Source: Globisporangium splendens (taxonomy: Eukaryota > Oomycota > Peronosporomycetes > Pythiales > Pythiaceae). Taken from it: a stretch of 64,000 nucleotides of DNA. Below are positions 56,396 to 64,000 of the stretch, one piece after another; positions within the stretch are counted from its first letter, which is position 1; every line of letters begins with the position of its first letter. The stretch is from positions 523,330 through 587,329 of the forward strand of contig VFIW01000020.1 of the NCBI GenBank assembly GCA_006386115.1, written 5' to 3'. A model generated the notes under the pieces. The model was not told where the DNA came from, made no database searches, and was given only the letters and a program-made list of their open reading frames with translations. The translations under genes were made by a program, and so were the position numbers.

Positions 56396-59353
56396 ATGGG
56401 GGATAATTGGAATCTGGATGTCAAGTTTCAGGGCCGCTCGATTGGACTCGTGGGCCGATTGCCCGCGGAGAAGCGCGTGCTGCTCAAGGATTTCCCGCGG
56501 AAACTCGTCGTGAGCACCAAGGCGAAGCTTGCAGCGATCCCACACAAGGGGTTCTTTTGCAAGTTCTTTGCGAAGCATGGCGAGGAGATGAAGATGTACA
56601 TGAAGAAGAACGAATGCGCACTGTGTGTGCAGTTTGTGGCGTCGACGTACAATTTCACGCTCTACTTGATTGTGCCAGTGTCACTGAAAGGGCTCAAGTG
56701 CTTGCATCGGCTTCGCAAAAGTGGTATGCCAGCTGCTTGCATGCACTTGGGATAAAGCGTTTTCCATCCTTCAGGATGCTCATTGAAGTGACTTTGTGCT
56801 TGTGTCTCGTGTTTGGCAGGCGCAAGTGAAGACTCGATCAAGTCGCTTTGCACGGACCGTGATGGTGTGATGATTGGGTTCATTGTATCCGAAGTCAACT
56901 CCGAGCTAGAAGAAAAGATGCACGAGCGACAGAAGGTGATGCAGGAGTTGGTGTCCACTGCCAAGGCAATGTCGAATACGTTTGGCGACCCAATGCTGGA
57001 ATTTGATTTGCTCATCGATCAGCTCGATACAAAACCTTCTGCGATTCAGGTACGCAATATTGCGCAAGTTTTGCACATGGCGTGTGCAAAATCCGATTGT
57101 TTGACCTCGCTCCTTGTTGCAATTGCGATTGCTTTCGTGCGGATGTTTTTGTTTTTTTCGCTGTGTTTGTGTGCGTTTTGGTGTAGGTATGCTCGAAGTT
57201 TATCATTCGCCATCAAAGTTTGCATGAGCGAATCCGCGAAAAGTTGTGCGAAACAATAGACACTCTACAGACATCGAAAGGGAAGTCGAATATCATTTAT
57301 GTCGTGCATGATGTGATCAAATCCGTGCGTGCAGGGTTCCCTCAAAACGAGCGCAATGCAAAAATGCGCGAGTCCCCATTGGTCATGTCGCTTGGCAAAG
57401 TATTATACACGCTTGTGCAGAAGTTGCCTGAGGATGCCCGCCATTGCGTAAGTACTGCGTGTCGATTGTGCATGCATTTTTATGCGTTTTATGCGTTTGT
57501 GACTGCGATTGAGCACTATTTAGTGTGCTAACGTTATGCTTCATGTCGAATTGCGAATATGCAGACGAATATTCGCGCCGTATTTGACTTTTGGAAGAAG
57601 TGGGGTCTAGAGTTCTCCAAGCCAGCCAAAGTCGAGCACGAAAGTTCCAAAGCGGAAGAAACGATGGCGAAAATCGACGAAACGTTTGAGATCTTAGAGA
57701 AAGAGTCGAATCTCTTGTCAGATGCATCCACATCGCCAGTGAAGCAAATCGCATCGGCAGAAGTGCTCGCGTTGATGAAGACCCATGGTATTCAACCTGG
57801 TCCATGGGAAGTGTATCTCTCGCGTGCGACGACGCAGGAGCTCGAAGAATTGGACACTGTGCTCACGTTAAACACGAAGTACTACCGCTTCAACAATTGG
57901 GACGCCTCAGACAAGGGACACCGCAAGTGTGGTGAGTATTTTCTGCACCAGTACGTGAAGCTGCACATGCCGCTACTTCTGAAGCACTCGTTCAAGGGCA
58001 GCAGTTTGAAGCGAAAACGCGATCTCGATCCTTTGCAGATCTACAAGCAGGCGTTCTTGTGCACCTGGGATTTAGACCAAGCAGCTCATCGTGCAGTCTC
58101 GGACGTCGAGCGATCCGTGTTGGATGATATCTGGAAGAAAATGGAAACGGAGAAGTGCCTGAACGCATCGGCATTCGTGTTTGGCAAGATTCGCCGACTG
58201 AAAACGATCCATTTCGCAAAGAACCCTGAAATTGAAGCCATCTCGAAGAGTATTGAAGACCAAGATAACTTGAATACAGAGAAACTCGTCGCTGACATGG
58301 TACGCGTGTTCAAGCTTGATACTATGGCGCGTGAAGGTCTGAAGAAGGTGAAGGCGCGAGCGGACCTGTACAAGATCGCCAAGGAGCTGTGTGACCGATG
58401 TCGACACCATATGGTTGCGAACCCGTCGGTTCATATCGTAAAGTTGTGCCAGAAGGCGGTTGCAGAGAAGAATCCCAAGAAATCGTACTCATCAGCAATG
58501 AAAAGCATGATGTTCCGCCAAATGAAGCTTTCCGCTCTTTTTGCCAAAGAAGCACAGTACGTCTCTCTATACTTTTACTTGCTGGATGAGGGTATTTGAC
58601 CATGATACTGACTGTCACTTGTGTCTCTTCTGTGCTTGGATTTGTAGAAAGAAACGCAAATTGGAGAACGCGTCGCCATCGACGGAAAATGATTCCTCTG
58701 AATCATCGCATGCTGACCTCACTGATGCAGAGCTTGCAGCAGTGAAACGGCGTATCCCGAAGCCTCCGAAACTGAATTTCAAGAAAGTCGACCTCAGCAC
58801 CATCACGTATCGAGAGACCAACGACAATGGAACAGTCGGCGTCGCAGTGTCGGGCATCCCGAATGCAGGAAGAGGGCTTTTCAATCTCTCTGACCATGCG
58901 TGGCCAGCTTTCTCTGTGGTGTGCATTTTTGGGGTGCGGCGTATCACGAAGGAGCAGCATCATGATGGGCTGAACAAGGTCGCGCGTTGCGGAGAGCTCG
59001 GCGAGACGTTTGTCGTCGTGAACGGTGTGATCCGAGACGTGGAGAAGTTCCAGACCCAGTATGGGCATCGACTCGTCCCTTTCGATGGCTTGGTGGATGC
59101 TGATGGGTCTGTAGGCGGATTCCCGAACGATCGAGTGTATGAGTACCCCGCCGATGTGTACTGGGATGCTTCTGGTTTCTACAACAACTGCATTTTAGTG
59201 CCAGGATGCATTATTGAAAACCCGCAGGATCCAAACAGCCCCATCACGCTCAACCAGCTCTACATCGTGACGTGGAAGGAAGTCGCTGTGCGAGAAGAGT
59301 TTTTCCTGGCGTACGGCACGTCGTACTATGAAGAAGACGAGAAAGACAATTAG
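56396..59353 (+). CDS. CID (RNA Pol II CTD-interaction) + SET-like domain protein
   Basis: Five exons: 56396-56725, 56819-57049, 57187-57447, 57564 to about 58558 and about 58648-59353, some 840 residues. The N-terminal about 110 residues are unrecognised. Then a CID-type helical fold: FIIRHQSLHERIREKLCETI, SNIIYVVHDVIKSVRAGF and NIRAVFDFWKKWGLEF, as in proteins reading the phosphorylated Pol II tail. A long helical middle follows (repeated HIVK and KxK-rich segments) with a nuclear-type basic stretch (QKKRKLEN). The C-terminus starts like a SET domain (VAVSGIPNAGRGLFNLSDH) and ends like one (VTWKEVAVREEFFLAYGTSYYE, the usual GEExxxxYGxxY). The NHxxxPN cofactor motif is poorly conserved (FYNNC), so methyltransferase activity is uncertain. 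A role linking transcription to methylation is inferred from the domain pair. Confidence 0.78.
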
Positions 59354-59642
59354 AGAAACTGGTTTTTGCAAAGGACTAAAAGATAGGAGAATAGAGTGAC
59401 TCGCAACACACAATCATAACATAAAAGCAGAGCTGCCATTGTAACCTACCAACGTACTTTGACGCACAGTGTTCGAACTAAATCTAAAAGGCAAAATGGT
59501 TCTAAGATGAGAAATGGAGGGCTTCCTCCGCCCTCCGTTTGAATACTTGATTAGTTTATGGCGATCAATCATGGCGAAGATACATAGATAGGGAGAGAAG
59601 TACGAGGGAGATACACTACGTATGTGCATCAACTTGCGTGAG

Positions 59643-60473
59643 TTAGGAGCTCTGGGATGGATCCAGAGGCACGCGGCACACTGGGCACGTGTGCTGCATG
59701 TTGAGCCACACGCGGACGCACGCCGAGTGGTACTCGTGGCTGCACGGAAGCCGAAGCGTGTGCTCGGAGCTCAGGTCTCCACAGCAAATGGGGCACTCCG
59801 ACTCGTCGTGGCTGCTGTGCTCACTGGGGCTGTTGCTGACTGGACCATCATCGCGCTCAGCTGAAATCTGCATGGCGTATTCGGCCGCTGCCGCGCGGTG
59901 GGACGTGATATCGAGAAACAGCGCGAGCTCGTGGCCTGCGTTGACTGTACTGTCGCACTGGTGCTCGCGCGCCATGACCGCGATGAGCAGGTCATTGATG
60001 TATTCCTGGATGACTCCGCAGGCGCCGTACTGGGAGGCAACAGCGTTGTCGCTGCGCTTCTTCCGCGGGTGCTTGTGCAGCGGGGACTTTGCGATTCGGC
60101 GCAGCGGACCGCAGCAGCTGAACTTCTGGCAACTTCCGATACATTGCTGAATCCGCTTGCGTAGATCTAAGTACTCAGCCCCGGACTTGGCGACCACCCA
60201 CTTGCTGCGCACGGCGTCATCCGTAACGTACACCAGGAACGGCGTCACAGCTAAAGACGAAGACGTTGAGCTCTTTTTCTGCGACCGGAAGCTGAATCGG
60301 GATCGCAAGAGCGCGTCGTTCGCGTCCTTCTTAACAGGAGAACCCGGTGTCACCACGACATGCACCGAGGCGTTGGAAGCTGCGAGCTGGTGCATCTGTG
60401 TGATCGGGAGATGGGATTGCTGCGTGTTGACATTCGCTGAATCCACGAACCGTTCGAGCGAGATGAACACCAT
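59643..60473 (-). CDS. PX-like + RING-H2 E3 ligase candidate
   Basis: Single exon, 276 residues from ATG 60473 (MVFISLERFVDSANV). The middle region (about 80-205) resembles a PX fold: PFLVYVTDDAVRSKWVVAKS, AEYLDLRKRIQQC, then a basic insertion (PLHKHPRKKRSD), GVIQEYINDLLIAVM and LALFLDI. The C-terminal RING-H2 has CPIC, CSHEYHSACVRVWL and CPVC, with the C3H2C3 spacing of active E3 ligases. It would target ubiquitination to phosphoinositide membranes; PX assignment is moderate, RING is firm. The open frame extends 88 codons upstream, but that part is low-complexity and lacks a better start. Confidence 0.83.
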   Translation of the reverse strand: MVFISLERFVDSANVNTQQSHLPITQMHQLAASNASVHVVVTPGSPVKKDANDALLRSRFSFRSQKKSSTSSSLAVTPFLVYVTDDAVRSKWVVAKSGAEYLDLRKRIQQCIGSCQKFSCCGPLRRIAKSPLHKHPRKKRSDNAVASQYGACGVIQEYINDLLIAVMAREHQCDSTVNAGHELALFLDITSHRAAAAEYAMQISAERDDGPVSNSPSEHSSHDESECPICCGDLSSEHTLRLPCSHEYHSACVRVWLNMQHTCPVCRVPLDPSQSS

Positions 60474-61649
60474 GTTGACTGCGAGTGAACGTCGACTAAA
60501 AGAACGAATGAAGACTGAACTATCTGTGCGATTAAGAGTGGAAGTGCGGGGCTGCGGGGGGGGCGGACGAAGCGCTTCCTTCTGGACTCTGGACTTGGAC
60601 GCACGAGTGGAAATAGTGGCGGGTGATGCAAGGAGCTGAGCGCGGACTGCGACACTCACTGGCTGACGCACGCAGGAGCGAAGGAAGGAGAGAAGGGGCC
60701 ACGCCAGACGATCGCAGACGCACCGGCGATGATCCACACTTGCAGCTGGACCACTGTCTATTGTAGGATACTTGGACTGTAGCGGTAATAAACAAGCAGC
60801 TCATGCACGCAGAGGAACGTGCTGAACAGAGCAGAGTCGTTGCACATGTGTTGTGTCTCGTCTTTGCGTTGTCCGTTGAGCTCACAATGCGACGAGAGAT
60901 GGAAGCAGAGACAAGACGTGAGAGGTGGAATATACTTAAAGCAGTAGACTGAAGATGGGAAAATGATACAAATGGGCGAGATTGATAGAAAGAGTACTGG
61001 CTTAACGAGAAGGTTGTGCGAACAGATTGACTGAAACCGACTCTCTCCTGGTCTCAAATCCAAATGACATATGCGAACCTTTGATTGGCTGAAGAAACTG
61101 TGCTGACTGCTGCTGGCAACTCGATATTTAGAGAATCTCACAATTGATACCCAGAGCTAAAACTCAGATGCAAATGGCGTCAAAAAGTACTGTGATAATT
61201 GTGTCAATACTTGCATTTCGATGCTAAATTGCGTGTATGCTCAGCTCCACATGCCTTCACATACGATCGACGCGCCGCCATTGGTGCCACTAAGCGCTTT
61301 TGTTGCAGCACGTCCAACACAATACAGAGAAAACCGCTGATCCGATTCCGCCAATGTTTTGAAAAAGTTCGCGGGTTTTTCGTTTCAACGATTTGTAAAC
61401 CCAGAATCCATTCCCCCCTAATAAGGGGTACATCCCTACCCTTACCTCCACAAGATTAGGTTATATTAAATAAAAAAACTTGACCTCTAGAACCTCAATC
61501 AAATGCATTATTGAGGTTTTATTTGCTCTTCTGCCTTGTTGAGGGCTCTCGCATGTTTGTGTGTCCGCAAAACAGCCCGTTTGAGCGCCATCCACCAAGC
61601 ATTAATAAGGGGCAGCCGCACGCGTAATTGAGGGCATCTGATCCACAGC
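60474..61649. promoter_or_regulatory. Divergent promoter region with a CArG-box
   Basis: Serves two divergent genes. CCCCTAATAAGGGG at 61415-61428 repeats the palindrome found at 24365-24378 and lies about 220 bases upstream of the ATG at 61650; ATTAATAAGGGG at 61601 is a half match. No coding sequence seen. Confidence 0.45.
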
Positions 61650-63002
61650 ATGAGTCACGCGCAAAGTGAAGCCGTCACTGCTTCCATGACGTCGTCGCCA
61701 TCTTCAACCACGGCAGCTTCAGCATCTGCGACGGGCGGCAGCGGGGGCCTCGTGTGCGGCCGCTGCCGCCGCAAGACCAGCGAGCTGGTGTCCAAGCTCT
61801 GCCACACGTGCGGCGTGCCGCTGCACCCGTCATGCAGCGACGAGGTCGCGCTGCGCGACTGCGCGCTCGACTACGGCTTCCCGGCGCCCATGGCCTTCTG
61901 CTCCAAGCGCTGCTACGAGACCGACCTGCTCGCGCACAGTAGCGGGGCTCAGACGCCAACGCAGATCCCACAGCAGCCGAAGCGACTGCCGCTCGTCCCG
62001 AACGAGATCACGGCTGCGCTGACCGTCAAGATCGGCGACGTATCGCGCACGTCGCGCAAGCAGCTCTCGCTCACGACGTTCCGGTTCCTGCTCTCCGAGG
62101 GCTTCGAGGTGTTCAAAGCCAAGGCCAACAGCCGCACGACCAAGGAGCTCCAGAGCGCCGCCGCGAGTACCGAGAACTACGTGCGCGAGGACCGTGCGAT
62201 CTACATCAAGCCGGGCGTGCACTCGAAGCAGGCCGAGCTCGTCGAGCTCAACGAGCGCAACTTTGAGGCCCGCGTCGCGCGCTCGTACCGCAACTTCCTC
62301 AAGCGCAAGCCCGGCGGTAGCGAGCACTTTGAGTGCGACGTGCTCACGTACGTGCGGAAGGACTCGCATCGCAACAAACGCAGCGGCAACAACAGCAATG
62401 GTAACACCAGCAGCAGCGCAGGAAGACAAGTCAGTGCCGTCAAAAGCACGAGCCAGCTGCAGTCGTTCATGGAGTACACGGACGCGCATCCACGCGGAGC
62501 AGGGAGCATGGTGGACGCGCTTAACGGCCTGAACTCGCCGATCGTGTCGCTGCCGAATGCGTCGTCGTCGGGGATGTCATTGGCTGCTGCTACAGCAATG
62601 GCAGGAGACCTCCACAGCACCGCAAGCGGTAACAAGCGTCGACATGCGCAGCTTCTCTCAGACTCACCATCGCAGCAGCCGCAGATGATGATGGGAGGAA
62701 CTGGAAGCACTGGAGCACCGGGGATGATGATGGTGATGAACAACAGCAATGCGCCACTGCAGGACCCGCAGGAAGACCAGGCGTACAAGACGGTGCGCAT
62801 GGTGCTCAACGGCAGCGTCGTGGCCGTCAAAGTGAACGTGCGTGACCTGCTCGCGTGCTTCAACATGGCGCCAGCAACGCCTATCAGCTTTGGAACGGCA
62901 ATGACACCATCAACAGCGTCTCCCGAGGACATGAATGTAACCAGCAGCAGCAGCAATGTCACGGCAACGACCACGACAACCACGAGTGTCCATGACATCT
63001 AA
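61650..63002 (+). CDS. Cys-rich zinc-binding protein, oomycete-type hypothetical
   Basis: Single exon, 450 residues. After a Ser/Thr/Ala-rich leader, a Cys/His cluster reads CGRCRRKTSELVSKLCHTC, then PLHPSCSDE and FCSKRCYE (C-x2-C, C-x2-C, H-x2-C, C-x3-C), like a PHD/FYVE-type or MYND-like zinc fold. A conserved-looking central region (SLTTFRFLLSEGFEVFKAKA, ENYVREDRAIYIKPGVHSKQ, FEARVARSYRNFLKRKPGG) is not a family I know. The C-terminal half is low complexity (Asn/Ser/Met) with one ordered piece (KTVRMVLNGSVVAVKVNVRD). No membrane segment. The product is unrecognised; transcription-related is a guess from composition. Confidence 0.72.
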   Translation: MSHAQSEAVTASMTSSPSSTTAASASATGGSGGLVCGRCRRKTSELVSKLCHTCGVPLHPSCSDEVALRDCALDYGFPAPMAFCSKRCYETDLLAHSSGAQTPTQIPQQPKRLPLVPNEITAALTVKIGDVSRTSRKQLSLTTFRFLLSEGFEVFKAKANSRTTKELQSAAASTENYVREDRAIYIKPGVHSKQAELVELNERNFEARVARSYRNFLKRKPGGSEHFECDVLTYVRKDSHRNKRSGNNSNGNTSSSAGRQVSAVKSTSQLQSFMEYTDAHPRGAGSMVDALNGLNSPIVSLPNASSSGMSLAAATAMAGDLHSTASGNKRRHAQLLSDSPSQQPQMMMGGTGSTGAPGMMMVMNNSNAPLQDPQEDQAYKTVRMVLNGSVVAVKVNVRDLLACFNMAPATPISFGTAMTPSTASPEDMNVTSSSSNVTATTTTTTSVHDI

Positions 63003-63306
63003 GTGAGGCAGAATGGCGTATATGTGGATAATGTGAATAGGAATGCGATGATGGTGCAACAGCAACAAAAGTACAAAGTTATTCTATTGTATACTTGGGA
63101 TCTTCTCAAACTATTGTGGTCTTCTTGTTCTACAGGGCAGTTCTTACTTGGGCGTGTCAATTCGTTGCTTGTTTGTCTGGTTTTCGCTTGTTCGTCGTAT
63201 ACAGGCACTTGTGTACTTTTCAGCAGAATATCTCACAACAAAAAATGTGGAAAAATGGGCGGCTCCTAGCCACCCATTTCGAGGCAAAAAGTGGCATGCA
63301 TCAAAA
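63003..63306. other. Intergenic between convergent genes
   Basis: AT-rich spacer between the 3' ends of the zinc-binding gene and the CCCH gene. No gene seen. Confidence 0.5.
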
Positions 63307-64000
63307 TCAAAACTCACCGCCGCCAGTGGACCAGGACGGTGGCTCGCGTCCTCGAGGCTGGGGAGGGGGACGTGCTCCAGCGCTGCGCTTCGCGGCCTCG
63401 TCCATGCTTTTTATATAGCGGTACTGGTGGGAAGCTGCTGTCTGATGGTAGAGACCTTGCGGCGGAGGCGACATCTGCGGGTGGTGGCCGTGCTGCTGCA
63501 TTGGCGGCATGTGCGGCGGCGGAGGGTGCGCATGCTGCTGCTGTTGCTGCTGCTGTGCGAATGAACCGTACTGGTGTGGCGGCATTGCATGCTGGAGAGG
63601 CACCTGGTGCGGCGGTGGGAACCCTGGACTCCCGTGCTGGAGTTGCGGATGCTGGGGCGGTTGTTGCGGTTGCTGGAAATGCTGTTGCTGCTGCTGGAAT
63701 TGCTGCTGGTACTGGTGCTGGTGCTGGAGCTGCTTGTCGAGCGTCAGACCAGGCGGGCCAGATGAGACCAAGGTCGGTCCCGAAGGAGGAAAATCGCTCC
63801 CGCTTCCAGCGCCGCCACTAGCGGCGAGCTTGGCCGTCCATTCCATCGTGTTGCTTTCCACTGTGCGGAGATCGCTCTCTCCATGTGCGAATCGACACTC
63901 TTCCTTCGTGTAGTTGCAGCATCCCTTCAGGTAGTAGTAGCACAACTCGGTCTTGTAACTCTGGAGACGAGGAGCCGCTGACGGCAGCACGGTGTTCGAC
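63307..64000 (-). CDS. CCCH zinc-finger RNA-binding protein, partial
   Basis: The 5' end lies beyond the window. The visible N-terminal part holds one TIS11-type finger, YKTELCYYYLKGCCNYTKEE then CRFAHGESDLR (lead-in YKTELC, C/C/C/H ligands), which in tristetraprolin-like proteins binds AU-rich mRNA elements. The rest is low complexity: Gln-, Pro- and His-rich (QHQHQYQQQFQQQQQH and similar), encoded by CAG/CAA repeats around 63540-63730, and the end is rich in RPPPQPRGREPP before the stop. A second finger may lie upstream. The long Q/P/H tail suggests phase-separating or deadenylase-recruiting behaviour, by analogy only. Confidence 0.82.
   Translation of the reverse strand, partial: SNTVLPSAAPRLQSYKTELCYYYLKGCCNYTKEECRFAHGESDLRTVESNTMEWTAKLAASGGAGSGSDFPPSGPTLVSSGPPGLTLDKQLQHQHQYQQQFQQQQQHFQQPQQPPQHPQLQHGSPGFPPPHQVPLQHAMPPHQYGSFAQQQQQQQHAHPPPPHMPPMQQHGHHPQMSPPPQGLYHQTAASHQYRYIKSMDEAAKRSAGARPPPQPRGREPPSWSTGGGEF

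Noticed and set aside
1..64000. tRNA, rRNA or secreted RXLR/Crinkler-type effector genes
   Set aside because: I found no tRNA cloverleaf, rRNA core, signal-peptide plus RXLR, or LFLAK sequence by eye; a dedicated scan could still find a tRNA.

Overview
The window is nuclear DNA from an oomycete-like stramenopile. Evidence: short GT-AG introns (mostly about 55-110 bases) inside closely packed genes on both strands; and oomycete-flavoured architectures (PH-Sec14, multi-PH PI3-kinase, tandem K+ channels) beside a CCDC81 family gene that suggests a flagellated zoospore stage. The clade assignment is inference from gene content. I saw no bacterial operon, CRISPR array, rRNA, tRNA or intact transposon.

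Layout. 0-24 kb: a possible gene tail at the left edge; an MBOAT lysophospholipid acyltransferase (777-3175); a broken CCDC81 fragment; NOL10/Enp2 (minus); a two-cassette cyclic-nucleotide-type K+ channel with an interrupted frame (minus); a second CCDC81 fragment; a class I-type PI3-kinase (minus); an ankyrin gene with an Ig-like tail; a small conserved-motif protein; the CCDC81 parent gene with an in-frame stop; and a PB1-UBA protein with an ATG8-interaction-like motif (minus). 25-34 kb: a small PB1 + PI3K-RBD protein that looks like a chimera of two neighbours; a PH-TM-Sec14 protein; a uracil-phosphoribosyltransferase-like protein without its PRPP loop; and an OTU1/YOD1 deubiquitinase. 34.7-45 kb: a tandem array of four MFSD8/CLN7-like major facilitator genes, two intact and two interrupted by sharply bounded blocks of dense small indels; a 2,646-base unit is duplicated almost perfectly. 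42.5-47 kb: three decayed copies of an intergenic repeat with a conserved hairpin. 47.5-64 kb: THOC1/Hpr1, an ankyrin protein, major vault protein, a CID + SET-like protein, a PX-like + RING-H2 protein, a Cys-rich zinc-binding protein, and a CCCH zinc-finger gene running off the right edge.

Themes. Phosphoinositide and membrane signalling (PI3K, PH-Sec14, PX-like RING, MBOAT), ubiquitin/autophagy (PB1-UBA, OTU1, RING, MVP) and RNA biogenesis (NOL10, THOC1, CID-SET, CCCH) dominate, but nothing indicates co-transcription. The most notable point is local gene remodelling: the PB1-RBD gene carries one domain resembling each of two genes within about 14 kb, CCDC81 has shed two intron-bearing fragments, and the transporter array is a mosaic. 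Exon borders were inferred by eye from reading frame, splice consensus and family similarity, so borders given as 'about' may be off by a few bases.
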